Below are positions 21,662-35,085 of a stretch of DNA of 64,000 nt, one piece after another. The stretch comes from Monomorium pharaonis (lineage: Eukaryota > Arthropoda > Insecta > Hymenoptera > Formicidae): NCBI RefSeq assembly GCF_013373865.1, contig NC_050471.1, forward strand, positions 20,895,333 to 20,959,332, given 5' to 3'. A program made the position numbers and the translations under genes. The notes under the pieces were generated by a model that searched no databases, had not been told where the DNA came from, and worked only from the letters and a program-made list of their open reading frames with translations. Numbering within the stretch: position 1 is the stretch's first letter; each line of letters opens with the position of its first letter.

Positions 21662-24600
21662 TTACGACCAAAACCAACTTAAGTTTGCAATATTTAATTG
21701 CAAATTATTCGTCGAGAGTGAGGGGTTTAATCTTCTAGTATATATCTTACGTTGGCCAATATCTTGCAATAATCTATAATTATCGCCCAATATTTCCTCA
21801 CCATTTGAGAGTTTCCGGAACATGTTCATCTGTGTGATAAAATAGATAAATAGATTTTTGGTTTCTCCACATATGATGTAAATATAAAATAATAAATAAA
21901 AGTTTGTACACACATGTTAAAAGTTTTTGACAGTCTGCTGCTACATATGAATGTAAAGAAAACTATTTTGATAATAAAATATACTTTTTCTTTACTTTTT
22001 GTTGTATTTTTAAAAATTATTTTGAAGAAGAAAGTCAACTTATGCATACTCGTACTTGTAATAAAATACGATTAAATAAAGCCAGTAAAAAACATACCTG
22101 ACGGAAAGATATCGGAACTGGAATAGCAAAAATTATCCAGATAACTACTTCGCTACAAGGTGGTGTCGTGAGAGATCCTTTGTATGTGTAAAAGATATCA
22201 GTGTTTAACGGTATAAAGGATGCTAAAGCAAAAGACATGTTGATCAACAGCTCTGTATTTGCCCATTGTACATCTGGTAGCTTATTTATGAAAGATTGAA
22301 GAAGTTCATTATCTTCCTCTTGCAGCTGCACAAAGCATTAAATTAAAATAAAGAGCTTCCATAATTTCGTAAATCTTTTCAAATCTAAAATTAGTGATTT
22401 TGAGACTTTTATGTGATTTTCTTTTACTTGTAATTTTTCCTCAGAAGTTCTTAGATATAGTGTAAGAATATAAATATTTTATTAAATATTATAGTATTTA
22501 TAATAGTAAAATACAATGGCGCAAAAAAAAAACAAAAAATTTTGACCGAATCTTTAGACAATCTTCAAAGTGATGCTTTGAAACAACTTTGTGAAAAATT
22601 ATCCAAATTACATGAACTTTTTTTTTAAATTAAAGGACAAAGACTCTACTTTAAGAATCTCTAGACGAAAGTTTGATTTGTTAAATGTGACTTTTGTATC
22701 GCATGAAAACCAAATTTTTTTTTAACAGTAAAAGTTTGTTATCATTTTTCACAAGTTTCTCATTAAAATCTTGCTAATATTAATCCAGATTCTTAAAGTT
22801 TATTCTTTTCTAAACAATTTATAAGAAAACTGTTGATACAATGTTTTTTTGTTGATTATACACGAGTTTGAAATTTGCACTGCATCTTAGGGTATTTTAG
22901 CGATTAAATACAGTATTCTTTGGATACCATGAAATGATATCAATATGATATTGCACATTGATTTTTTTCGTATTTAACTCAATCATACCGCCGTTATCAG
23001 AGTGACCCAATGTGCACTATGTGGAGGTTGACAGTCGGATTTTGCACATCATGTGGTTTTGAAATTCATCGGTGGAAATTTGCACTTGTTGATCTGAATA
23101 TAGTGGATAGCTGACGCGCCAATTTTACTGAAGTTAACAGATGATTCGCCATTTTAGCAGCCTGCTCAGATCACACATAAATATACACATACTTATACAT
23201 AAAAAATAATTTAAATTTTAATTAAAAAATCGGCTTTTTTCATATGATGTGTAAAATCCGATCATCAACCTCCACGTGATGCACATTGGGTTATTGATAA
23301 TGGTGGATTGAGTTAAACAATAAAATTAATTACAATATCATATTGACAATCCAGATAACAAAATATTTATAAAATATAAAAAGGAGAAATATTTATGATA
23401 AATATTTTGTACATATTTTTATGTCCGAATTTGCCAGGTATAAAAAAAATATGATAAATATTTATGAAAATATTTAAAATAAATATTCATACTATTATTA
23501 TCAAAGAATATAAAAAATTTCGAGTTCATAGATCATAAATATTTTTTAATACATTTAAAAAATATATTCTATACAGGGTGTCCCAACGCACATGGGTCAA
23601 TACTCGTAAAAAGGTAAAAGGGATCGAGATGAACATAAAACTCCAATATTGTCTTGAGTTTGGTTAGGTCTTGAGTTAGGTCTCGGGTTAGGTCCACCAA
23701 TAATCAAGGTATTAATTTTTCAAATTATGCGAATGAGAGCGCGTCGAGGAAAGAGCTCGATCCGCTTGAGCCATAACGGAAAAAAATCTATTATGAATGT
23801 TTGATAAGCTTTTATTATTTACTGTTCACAATTACGATAGAAATTAATTAGAATATTTGAGAATTCCATACGTTAATATCTCGGTTATTTGCAGATCTAA
23901 CCCAAGACAGTATTGGACTTTTATGTTCATCTCGATCCCTTTTACCTTTTTACGAGAATTGACCCATGTGCGTTAAGACACCCTGTATATTGTTGATAAT
24001 AATTTTTGTATCATTTCTAAATGGTTTATGAAAAATAATTATGTAATCTTTAAAAAATATTTTTGAAAATAAATTTGTAAAATATTTATAAATATTTAAT
24101 GGAATGCAAGCTAATATAGATGTTATGTATAATTAATATTTATTATTACACACGTGCAAAAGAATGATAAGAGCACTCAGAACATAAAAATCTAAATTTA
24201 TATAAAAATAGACGGTTTGCGAAACGTTTCGACTTTACTCAATTATTTTCAGTCGCGTGAAATAAAATTATTTGTATCAACAATTGTTGCATGTCAATGT
24301 TAAAAGGAAAATTAAAAAATACTAACGCAATAAAATAATTACAGTCAAAAACAAGACAAATAAATTATAAAACGAAGGATCGATTGAGAATGTCAGTTAC
24401 AATGTGTCAAGTCCTACTTTAAATAAGCGCAGTTCAAGAGAAAAAAACATTTTTTGTTAAAAATTGTTGATATGTTCGAAAGTTCACTGTCCCAGACTAA
24501 AATATTGTTAATTGGGTAGAAGAAAATGTTGTCAAGAACGGTCATTAAGATTTGTTTAAATCGTCCTCGGAATAAAATTGTTGGGTGAAAAATTATAATG

Positions 24601-27600
24601 TAGATAAAAAAACTAAAATCAATTTATGTTTTAAAGTTAATTGAAATAGTTAAAACCCGTGTAAGACCACTTACGTGTGTTTTATTAATCCAATACGTTG
24701 GGATAGATAAACCAACGATTTTTTCGTTAATAAGCGAAAAACTGTTATGTTGAAAATTTTATTTTGCAAGGCATAAATGTGGAAATAACTGTATAAACAA
24801 AAAACCAAGTAATTTAAAACATAATGGTAATGTGAAAAAAGAAAAAAAAACAGAAAAACTTACATATGCATTGAGTGAGAACAGAAATAAGTAGCCAGAG
24901 AATTTATAAAATTAAGCCGATTGTGTGAAAGATGTACAAGAGACAGCAGTCCGGGGAAAAGTGAACCTCCGAGACAAACGCAATATTAGATGTGTTCTTT
25001 GTTTATATTCGCAAGGCTGTTAAGTAAACAAGAATAAGCGGAATCGAGACACTCAGCGTCGCTCTGCAAATTTATACCGTTTTTTTGTTCTATATAAACC
25101 ATTTCTGAGATTAATTTTTTTTGGTAATTAGGTTCATAATCCAGAATTTTAGTGTTATCCCAGTCAATTGTATGGCTAATGTTAGAAATATACTTAGTGA
25201 TCACCGAGTGTCTCGATGGTTTTAATTAAAAATTGTTGGCATGTTCTTTTATTCTCGTTTTTAATTGTCTTTTAGTTTGACGTATGAAGCAATAATCCTT
25301 GCAATATATTTTGTATACAATATTATTTTTTGAGAAATGATCCGTCTTTTTGTACTTTGATCACTGCGTTCAGTTTATTAACCGCTCTGTAGCCAACAGT
25401 GAAGAGGTTTTTATCAATCATTGATTAACTTACTTTAATGTAAGGCATCACAAATAATTTTTTATTATTGATTGAGTTTTTTCTTTTTTATGTTCCTCAT
25501 CACTGTTGTTCAAAGTTAGTGTCTTATTTGTTTGTATTGATTGCAGTTTACCATGAATAAGTTTTTTAATCCTTCGGTTAATTTCTTTAAAAATTATGTC
25601 TAGCGGATATCCATTTTCTTTTAAAATTTTAATGCAGTATTCCAGATTCTTCTGCTGAAATGTAGGATGTGACAGAAGTAATGCTCTGTTCACCAGACTG
25701 TAGATTGTTCCAATTATCGAACAAAGAAGGTTATAAATGATAATTTCAAATTTAAAATAATCAAAATTTTCGGAATCGTTAAGTCACCTGAAAAAAAACA
25801 GCTACTACGGCGATACCATCCTCATGCTGCAAGGCATGCGAAATATCGGGATATGCCATATTACGATGTACAATATGCATTTCCATAGGATATCTATAGA
25901 CATTGATTTTGTTAAAATTTTATCATTTTGATTTAAGCAAATAAACATGATTGTTACCTTACACCGTTTAATACATGTTCAGCACCTCTATTATTTTTTA
26001 TGCCCCAATGAAAGTGCAATTGTTCCATCTCATATTGTTGATTTTGTTTCAGTATGGCTCCGAATATATATGGCAATCTTCCATATGTCACATTTTTGTG
26101 CACAGTAAGTTTGACTTGAAAAAGAAAATAATGCTACTCTCTCAAAAAGTTTAAAAGTTATTACACCCCTTACGGAAAAAACACTCTAATTTTGAGAGCT
26201 TACACTCAAAATTGAGTGTTAATACTCGATTTTCGGAGTTTACTCCCAAATTTAGGTGTATACGCTCAAATCTTGAGTATTTACACTAAAGATTGAGTGC
26301 TTATACTCGAACATTGCGTGTGTACACCCAATGATTGAGTGTTCATACCAAAGTTTAGATTTAAATATTGAATATTTGAAAGTATACTCTCAACATTTGG
26401 ATATGACACTCAATAAATGAGTGTATACTTCCAACATAAAGTGTGAACACTGAAACGTTGGAGATGTACACTTAACATCTATTGGTTGAAGGTATACACT
26501 TAATATTGAGTGTGCACTCTCAAACATTGGATTAGAAAATGTTAAATAAAATCAAAAGCAAGAAAAGCAAGTTCAACCGAAACATTCAACTATAGAGTGT
26601 TCAGCTGGCTTTGAGTATTAATTTGAGTATTACTTTCAGCTTGGATGTTTGCCATCTATATTGAGTGTTAATTTCAGTGTTATTCTTAAATTTAGGATTA
26701 ACATTGAAGTTAACACTCAATTAGATGGCGAACATTCAAGTTGAGAGTAATAACACTAATTAAAAGTAAATTAAAGAGCGAACACTTAAGTTGAGTGTTT
26801 ACACTAAATTGAGTTTTTACCCCTTATCCCAAATTATGCTCAACTTGAGTATTTTTTAGAGTATTTTAAAGTGTTATTTTTAGTGTTTTTTCCGTAAGGG
26901 ACGTACATTTCTGTAAGGCCGGATCTACAATAGGTGTAGTAAGCCTTAGCCGTAAGGAATTAACCAATTATATTTGGTTATTCTTCTCACATTTAATTAT
27001 AATTGATCAGTTCTTATGGCATAAGGCTTACTACATTTATTGTAAATCCGGCTTTATCGTTACCGTAAGAAATTGAACAATACAATTGGTTAATTCGGTC
27101 GGTTACGGCTGATTTGAACAATATGATTAGTCGAAATCTTACGGTTACGATTACGGAAATGTACATGCAATGGTCTTAACAGTTTGTAAAATTACGTATG
27201 AATTTAATATATCGAAAATATTTACCAGTTTGCCCGCTATTCATTAATATCTGCGGCGTTGGAAGAAAGTCATGATAGCCAATCATTTCAAGAGCTGGAA
27301 ATGGTAAAACAATCGCTTTTGATGTGGATATAGCCACTGGTGATTGTAGTTTTCCTGCGCATGATTTGTACTTCTGCGGCCACAAATGTTGTTCTAAAAT
27401 AAAACAAAATCACTAACACATAATTTTTTTCATTCATTAAAGCTACCATTTATATGTATGTTACATAATTGATCATTATTTGAATAAGAATAATTATAAA
27501 ATCTCGTAAATTTTTTATTATTGATCTGTAAGTACTTGTTAATTCTTATAGATAAAAATTTACTGTTCATAAGTAATTTTTGACTTATGAATTATGATTG

Positions 27601-27848
27601 ATTTTAATTAACGTTTTCTTATTTTCGAGATAATTTTACCTGCTTGTTATTTAATTGTAAGGAAAGAAAAAGAAAAAAAACTTTGAAAAACTTTTTTTAA
27701 ACATTTTTATCAAGTTTTAATTGATTTATGAAATAAATAGAGAGTAAAATTAACATTGTGCCGTACCTTTCTTACTGTATCCAAAACCATAGGTACCATC
27801 ATGCGGTATAATGATGAGCCATGCTATTACAACTTGTTTGATATACAT
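21662..27848 (-). CDS. Secreted alpha-carbonic anhydrase (6 exons)
   Basis: The exons in transcript order are 27848-27767, 27393-27226, 26114-25958, 25893-25788, 22325-22098 and 21829-21662. All junctions are GT..AG and in phase, giving 302 residues. It would hydrate CO2 to bicarbonate, and a hydrophobic N-terminus (YIKQVVIAWLIII) suggests secretion. Zinc ligands are H117 and H119 in EQLHFHWG and H142 in MEMHIVH. E129 (GAEH) and T224 in SLTTPPCSE match the Glu106-Thr199 pair of human CA II. The proton-shuttle histidine (His64) appears replaced by Gln82 in NSGQTVKL, which predicts slower turnover. The C-terminus extends some 25 residues beyond the usual end. The 3.5-kb fourth intron holds a Penelope-like fragment, and the second intron holds several MITEs. 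Confidence 0.92.
22936..23346. repeat. Foldback element in carbonic anhydrase intron 4
   Basis: CCCAATGTGCACTATGTGGA..GGTTGACAGTCGGATTTTGCAC is inverted at about 23240-23310 (GTAAAATCCGATCATCAACC, CACGTGATGCACATTGGG). The outer ends are ATATCAATATGATATTG and CAATATCATATTGAC. Confidence 0.75.
23572..23987. repeat. Mariner-like MITE with TACAGGGTGTCCC ends, copy 1
   Basis: TACAGGGTGTCCCAACGCAC at the left pairs with GTGCGTTAAGACACCCTGTA at the right. Sub-terminal segments (GGGATCGAGATGAACATAAA) are also inverted. The site is flanked by TA. A diverged second copy is at 38994-39408. CAGGGTG ends with TA targets are typical of Tc1/mariner derivatives. Confidence 0.8.
24211..25693 (-). mobile_element. 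5'-truncated Penelope-like retroelement, C-terminal (GIY-YIG) part
   Basis: Minus-strand frames 25693-25448 (RALLLSHPTFQQKN, LEYCIKILKENGYP) and 25204-24986 (SHTIDWDNTKIL, SAYSCLLNSLA) have the spacing and wording typical of the end of Penelope-like element proteins. Between them, broken frames contain a GIY-YIG-like region (about 25320-25230: NIVYKIYCKDC-like, then TKRQLKTRIKEH in another frame). No reverse transcriptase remains, so the copy is 5'-truncated and frameshifted. A degenerate hammerhead-like core (CTGAAAA..GTCGAAAC) lies at 24225-24252, the expected place for a Penelope 3' repeat. It is in the same orientation as the host carbonic anhydrase gene. Confidence 0.7.
26167..26900. repeat. 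Inverted-repeat element made of tandem self-complementary ACACTCAA..TTGAGTGT units
   Basis: CCCTTACGGAAAAAACACTC at the left matches GTGTTTTTTCCGTAAGGG at the right. The interior is almost wholly built of about 20 to 25 irregular 20- to 30-bp units such as TTACACTCAAAATTGAGTGTTA, each able to pair with itself and its neighbours. It lies in intron 2 of the carbonic anhydrase gene (between exons 2 and 3). Confidence 0.8.
26903..27164. repeat. MITE interrupted by copy 3 of the GGCCGGATCTACAATAGG family
   Basis: GTACATTTCTGTAA (26903-26916) pairs with TTACGGAAATGTAC (27151-27164), giving the outer element. Positions 26917-27052 are the inserted MITE (GGATCTACAATAGGTGTAGT with a diverged right arm, CTACATTTATTGTAAATCC). 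Confidence 0.75.
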
Positions 27849-28339
27849 TTTTTATTTCCTTTTACGTAAAGATTTTATATATAATATATATCTATATGTA
27901 CATGTGTCAAAAAATAATTATTTTTCTAATTCCTATTACTTGTCTTCATGCACATTAATAATCTTTCCATAACATTCAAATTATTCTGTATATTAATATA
28001 TGTACACATTTGATACTTTGATGAACGGTTATGGTAAGGAATGACAAATAAATAGACTGTGTAAGACATCAAGAACGAGTCTTATTAAGTTAATTTGTAG
28101 CCATGCATATGTTACTGCCAGCTGCGTATGTCACAATCTTTCAAGTTACAGATGCGACTTGTAGTATAAAAGTATAGAAGATGTTTTTTTCCATTATATT
28201 AATACATTACAATAAGATACGTTAAAGTAGGTCATTAAAGTAGTAAAGTCTTTAATGAATTTAATAATGGTTCATCATTATTCTATTATCAGCTTACAGA
28301 AATTAACAATTTGTTATTTTATCAATTTCGTAATTTTGC

Positions 28340-28340
<1 letters not shown>

Positions 28341-28419
<79 letters not shown>
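28341..28419. repeat. Compound microsatellite (CT)n-(TA)n
   Basis: About 44 bp of CT repeat are followed directly by about 35 bp of TA repeat. A further CT run lies at about 28692-28718. The gene-free AT-rich region 27900-29380 around it shows nothing else I can name. Confidence 0.95.
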
Positions 28420-28420
<1 letters not shown>

Positions 28421-29379
28421 TAGAACACAACATTGCGCGCGCCACTTAGCATTTTTATATTAAACATTGCACTTATTCTTCTTCTGTAATATTACTTTCA
28501 CACACTTTATCATATTTAATGCCCTTCTCTATCTCACGCTCCTTCACTTTCCTCCCCCTCTCTAAATTATTAATTATATTATTAATCATATTAATTATAT
28601 TATTTTCATATTGTTCAATATTACTCTTACACACTTTACTTTCTTATTTAATCCTTTTCTTTATCTCTCACGCTCTCTCACTCTCCCCCCCCCTTTCTCT
28701 CTCTCTCTCTCTCTCTCTAAACACAAATTATTAATTATATTATATTTTCATGTTTCTTAATATCACTTTTACACACTATACCTCCATACTTAATTCCCTT
28801 TAAATAAATTAAAAATTATCATATATTATATGTAATGTTACCTGTTAATTTTCAATCAATTTTCAAAACTTTCACTTTCTGGCTTTCTTGTTTAATCTCT
28901 CTCAATCATAATTTCCTTCCATCTAATCTCTTTCCTTTTCTAATCTCTTTCGATAAAACTCACTGTCTCTCTCTGACCATTTCAACAACTTCTGATAATA
29001 AGCATTCAACAACTTTAAAATTAAATTTTTTTAATCTTATGCCTTAATAATATAACATTAAAATTAAATTTTTAAATAAATTAAAATTTATAATATTACA
29101 TGTATTGTTACCTGATAATTTTCAATCAAATTTCAACACTCACTTTCTGGATTTCCTTTTAAACTCTCTGGATCTCAATTCTTCCTCTCTAATCTCATTC
29201 CTTTTCTTCTATTAAAATACACAAAATGTCAAAATAATTAAAACGCAAATGATATTTAATGAGAATAATAATTAATAAAAAATAATAATTATTAAGAATA
29301 ATAATTAATAAGAATTGAGAATTAAGAGTTTAAGATTCATTTTTTTCAAAATATTTAAAACGCAAATGTTACCTTCAAG

Positions 29380-29515
<136 letters not shown>

Positions 29516-29553
29516 ACAAATTATTAATTATATTTTTATGTTGTTCAATATTA

Positions 29554-30510
29554 CACTTCTCGCAAAAATTAAAGGAACAAAAAAATTTTCTAAATTTTTT
29601 GCCAATTTTCAACAGGCTGTATTTTAGTGAAAAATGGTCGTACAGGAAATAAAAAAACATAGCTTTTGAAGCTTGAAGACTCTAGTTTTAGAATTTTTTG
29701 GTTAAAAATTTTTCTGAGCACCGGTAGCCATGCAATTCTTGGATAAAGCACGAAGTAAAAATTTTCAAAATTTTTTACATTTTTTTTTCGCTCTACGGGC
29801 ATGAAAAAAATTTTTCGAGCTAAACCAATGCATAGGTCGCATAGCCTGTTCATTCAGCTTCAATTTGCTTTTTTCGGAAGTCAGATACGACTATTTTTCT
29901 TCGAGATATCGAATTTTGAATGCAAAAGGACCCTTTTTCACTCAACTGCCGATATCTCTGAAACTACTGGTCGCCTAGCGAGCTGACGAGCGGTTTCGTT
30001 TTCTGCAGAAAATTTTCTACAAAATCTGTCATGGTTGATTGAAAAAAAAATTTTGTCCCACCTGAAACGGTAACGTGAAAAAAGAGCAAAAAAATGCCAT
30101 TTTCCCCTTTTTTGGTAAATCAACTGTGTCTTCGACAATATTGGGGCAAAAGCTTAGGTTAAAAGAAAATTTTACAGTCTAATGTACCCCAAAGACCCCC
30201 CTAAATTTTTAGATCGATCGGTTCAGCGGTTTCCCCGGACCGATTGATTGAAATTTTGAAAAAATTAAGGGAACAAGACTTTGTTCCTTAAATTTGACCT
30301 AATCTTTTTAAAATTCAATAATTTCATTTTTTTTTACTTTTTTACTCAATTTTGAGTTTTTTGAAAATTGAGTAACAAAAAAAATCCAAAAAAATTTTTT
30401 CAAAATTTCGAAAATTTCCAAAAAATTTTTTTTGAAAATTTAAAAAAAAATTTGAAAAAAATTTATTTTTTTTTCGTTTTTAAGAAAATCAAACTTTCTG
30501 ACGAAAATTT
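29554..30510. repeat. AT-rich repeat related to the GCAACAAAATTAAAG foldback family
   Basis: The start CTCGCAAAAATTAAAGGAAC resembles the ends of the foldbacks at 37681 and 43551, and a GGAACAAGACTTTGTTCC palindrome lies at about 30273. I could not find a full second arm. The sequence ends in homopolymer-rich DNA (30300-30490). Confidence 0.4.
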
Positions 30511-30526
30511 TGATTGATGATGATTT

Positions 30527-30692
30527 ACCGCCGGCAATTAGCGTTATCCAAAGCATACCACGTGAAGGTTGCACGGTCGGATTTACGCTTCTTTTGTGCT
30601 TACGCACGTGTGTTAATGATTCTTCGAAAAAAATGAGACCCCGTGGTTCATCAGCTCCACAGTATTTTGCGACTCCAAACTCATTTTCTAAA
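30527..30692 (+). repeat. Repeat-family end that leads into a TG microsatellite (copy 1)
   Basis: TACCACGTGAAGGTT..CGGTCGGATTTACGC is also found at about 43345-43395 (TACCACGTGAAGGTTACTCA, GTCGGATTTACACC). In both copies a GT repeat lies just downstream, so the microsatellite probably belongs to the element or grew from its end. Confidence 0.6.
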
Positions 30693-31233
<541 letters not shown>

Positions 31234-31467
31234 TCGTGTTCAGTATCGAGTGTTCCCGCCTCTACTCCTAATCACAGCTTGCAATCTTTGTTTACACATT
31301 AAGCAATCTTTAATTTTTTATTTGATTCTGGCTCGTACTATTAGATATGAATACTACGTTATTGTATTTAAACTTCAGCCAATTTTATGGTATCTAATAT
31401 GTATGTGTTAGTAATGTAATTGACATTTTTTAAATTTTAGAGTTGGGTTAGTTAATCTATTTTTTTA

Positions 31468-32090
31468 ACTAACAAAGGAACCTCGCGAACCCGAAAATTC
31501 TGATTTTAATGAAACTTGGCATAAATGTAGAGGGGGTAAATACATGAATTTAGGAATTTTTAGTTGGTGCTTATAAACAGTTTGAAGGGGTGAAACCACC
31601 TTTCAAAGTTGAGACGTTTTTGCGTTTTCTCGATATATCTCGCAAACTAAACAAAATATAAAAAAATGTTTCATACAAAAGTCTTACAGTATAAATATTT
31701 CTATTTAACTGTGTTATTTATTTTTTCAGAAAAAATTTATTTTTCAAAGTTTTTTTGAAAAAAAAAATTTTTTTTTTAAATAATAAATAGAACAGTTAAA
31801 TAGAGATATTTATACTGTAAGACTTTTGTATGAAATATTTTTTTATATTTTGTTTAGTTTGCGAGATATATCGAGAAAACGCAAAAATGTCTCATCTTTG
31901 AAGGGTGGTTTCACTCCTTTAAACTGTTTATAAGCACCAACTAAAAATTCATAAATTCATGTATTTACCCCCTCTACATTTATAAGCACCAACTAAAAAT
32001 TTTTTAATTCATGTATTTACCCCCTCTACATTTATGCCAAGTTTTATTAAAATCAAAATTTTCGGGTTCGCGAGGTTCCTTTGTAAGTTA
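31468..32090. repeat. Foldback element of about 620 bp
   Basis: AACAAAGGAACCTCGCGAAC at the left and GTTCGCGAGGTTCCTTTGTA at the right are inverted, as are TTGCGAGATATATCGAG and its partner. The centre is at about 31760 in A/T homopolymers. The right arm has an extra direct duplication of ACCAACTAAAAATT..TTTACCCCCTCTACA (about 31935-32033). Confidence 0.85.
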
Positions 32091-32440
32091 ATGAAATTTA
32101 ATTGATTATGAAATTAATTCTATTATGTTAAAAGTTACGTAAATATATACTAATTCTATTAAATTTACGTTAAGATTAATTTGTTTGTAGTTAAAATAAA
32201 AGTTAATTTTGAGAAACTTTTTTATATTAAATTAAAAGGCCATATGATTTGTTTAAGTTAAATTACCAACATAATTACAGTATTGATCGTCAAATATATT
32301 TAATTTTAATATAATATTTTATTTGTAAATTAACTTACAATGTCGCTCTATTGTTAACCAGTAATTCATGACATGTATAAATACTTATCGTGAGAGGTTT
32401 AGAAAGAGGTTACGTATAAATACAATTGTTAGTCAAATGA

Positions 32441-32730
32441 ACTGTCGACAAAACCTACAAAAAGCTTTGGAACTATTGCAGAACTATTGAAAAATACTAT
32501 GTACTCGTCTGGAACTTGCTATAAAATGGTAGTTTACTCTTGTAGTGCTGTGCCAGCCGTCTAATAAAAAAATTATTAAAAAATGCTTAAAGACGGAAAC
32601 TGTCGACAAAATCTACAAAAGCTTTGGAATTATTGCAGAACTGTTAGAAAAGGCCACAAAGTTGGCCGAAATTCGCTAAACAGGAGTACTTTACTCTTGT
32701 GAAGCGGTGCCAACAGCCAAATTAAAAGAT
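32441..32730 (+). repeat. Two tandem copies of a roughly 155-bp unit
   Basis: ACTGTCGACAAAACCTACAA (32441) and ACTGTCGACAAAATCTACAA (32599) begin units that share GCTTTGGAA, ATTGCAGAACT, TTTACTCTTGT and GTGCCA. Remnants of the same words (GGAACTATTGC, GGTGCAAGTAGAAC) continue to about 33000. The family is unknown. Confidence 0.65.
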
Positions 32731-34241
32731 TGTTTAAATATATTTAATGTACGGAACTATTGCTAAATTTTATCGGGAACTTTAGAACTATTACGGGTGC
32801 AAGTAGAACACTACAGGTGCTGTTAAAACGTTCAATTTTTATTAATAAGGTGCCAGGAAAAATAGCACCTTATTTTTTAAATTTCATTTTTTTTAACTAC
32901 ATCAACGGAACTATTTCTGAAACTTATCAGGACCTCTAGGACTATTTGGGGTGCAAGTAGAACTGTCATGAAAACTTGCGGTGCCAACTTCACAGTGACT
33001 AACACAGTGGGTCGTGCTGTAGCTAAAGCGGCTCACCGCTTCTTTTAGTGCGCTCTCTTTCGTACAAATTGAAAAATTTGTATTTCGTTTATCCACTCGA
33101 GATATCCAAAAACTATAATAGACTTTATTTCACCTTTATTTTACTATTCTTTTAAATTTTATTTTTTTTATATTAAATAATTTTCTTCATCTTTTTGTGC
33201 ATATAAATATTTAGTACACAATATCATGTTTTTTGGTAAAAAAAAAACAGTTATGTGATCTTTTTATATTAATAGATCCTTTTTATTATTTTGTGCATAA
33301 TATTATTAACATAAAACTACTTTTTCTATTTTTTTTAGATCTTTACTGTCTTTTAATTTTTTTTTCCTTATATAATAAATAAATTCCTTCATTATTTTGT
33401 GCAAAAAAGTATTGAGATAAAGTAATCAAAAAGTAAATATTTTACAAAATATTTTATAGCTTAGTTTTTTGTATAATAAGAAATATTTTGGAACATACAA
33501 ATTACAAAATATTTTCTAAAATATTCATTTTTTATTATTTTATTTTAATAATTTATATTATGCACAAAATAAGAAAGAAATCAATTGATATAAAAAAACC
33601 ACATAACTGTTTTTACAAAAAACTATGACATTTTGTGCATATAAATATTTGTTAAAATATTACGTTTTTTTTTTTTGTAAAAACAGTTATGTGGTCTTTT
33701 TATGCCAATAGATTCTTATTATTTAATGTATAATATTATTACAATAAAACGATAAAAAATGAATATTTTACGAAATATTTTATAATTTTTGTAAAACATT
33801 TCTTGTTATGCAAAAAACTAAACTATAAAATATTTCGTAAAATATTCATTTTTTATTATTTTATTTTAATAATATTATGTATAAAACAATAAAAACAATC
33901 TATTTTTATAAAAAGACCACATAACTGTTTTTTATAAAAAAGTATGATATTCTAACAAATATTTATATGCACAAAATGTCATGGTTTATTTTTTTCTTAT
34001 TTTGTGCATATTATTAAAATAAAATGATAAAAAATAAATATTTTACAAAATATTTCATAATTTATTTATAAAATTTTCTCTATTATACAGAAAACGATGT
34101 CGTTTTTTTTTTAAATATATAAATGGAGAAAAAGAGAGAGAGAAAAAGAAGAAAAACAAATATAAAACCAGGTAATGATGTCAAAAATATACAGTTATTT
34201 TTTAAAAATCATATTTATATAAAAAACATAATTATTAATAT

Positions 34242-34550
34242 TGTTGCGCCGGAACGTCGAAAGACACTCCCGCACTCACACACACACTCGCGTCGAGAAA
34301 ATCAAAACGTCTATGGAACTCAAAAAGCTTTATTGCAACAGAGAAAGCGCGTGACACGTCCTCCTCGGCAGGAGTCCGACGTTAAACTGTCTACAATATT
34401 TTGTTTACAAAATATTTCCCGGCAACCAGCCGCTTAATTCATTTATTTAAATAACAAATTCTTCCGGCAACCGGCCGATCGAAAATATCGATCGGTCCGT
34501 CGGCTGACTGGCGCTACAGGAGTGTATCGGGCGACACGCGGCACGCAACA
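34242..34550 (-). repeat. 3' LTR of the gag-only element
   Basis: In + coordinates it begins TGTTGCGCCGGAACG and ends CGGCACGCAACA. It is the same sequence as 36077-36394 apart from an indel after GGCGCTACAGG and a few substitutions. Confidence 0.92.
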
Positions 34551-35085
34551 CTGCTCCCCCTCTTTTGAATTGTCGTCCCGACAATCCGAAAAACAGCTTG
34601 CGACACTTCTGGAAAAGGACCTTCTTTGGTTCCAGGACGATTTCTTGCCCTCCTCGTACTTCTGTAGCGAGTTACCGGGCCACGTCCACCAAAGTCCTCT
34701 TCTTCCAGGGAGGTTCTCCACACGGGCTTCCTTCTTCGCGAAGCTGGCCAGGCTCCCACAAAGAATTCCTTAGTCCGTATTCCTCCAGCCGTCCCCGAAC
34801 TCCTCTTCCGCCGAGTCTTGTGCGCTTCGTTCTTCTTTCTTCGGGATCAGGGGGGGAATATCTTCCGTGGACCCATCGCTCAAAGAGCTCCCCGTCCCCT
34901 GCCTCGGCATTCACCCAAGTCCCACGGGAAAACCTCGGTCAAAAACCGTGGGAGAGGCAGTCCAGGAAATTAACTTCCTTACGGCTCTCAATTCCGAAAT
35001 CCCTTTCCTTTTTCAGAACTCCATTAATACTGAAACAATAATAAAACACAAAACAGAACACAAACTTTAAATTAAATAATTAAAA

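Noticed and set aside
34443..35041. Frames of up to 158 codons on both strands downstream of the gag-only ORF
   Set aside because: They overlap each other and the LTR, and no pol or env motif was recognised. This is most likely the 3' untranslated remainder.
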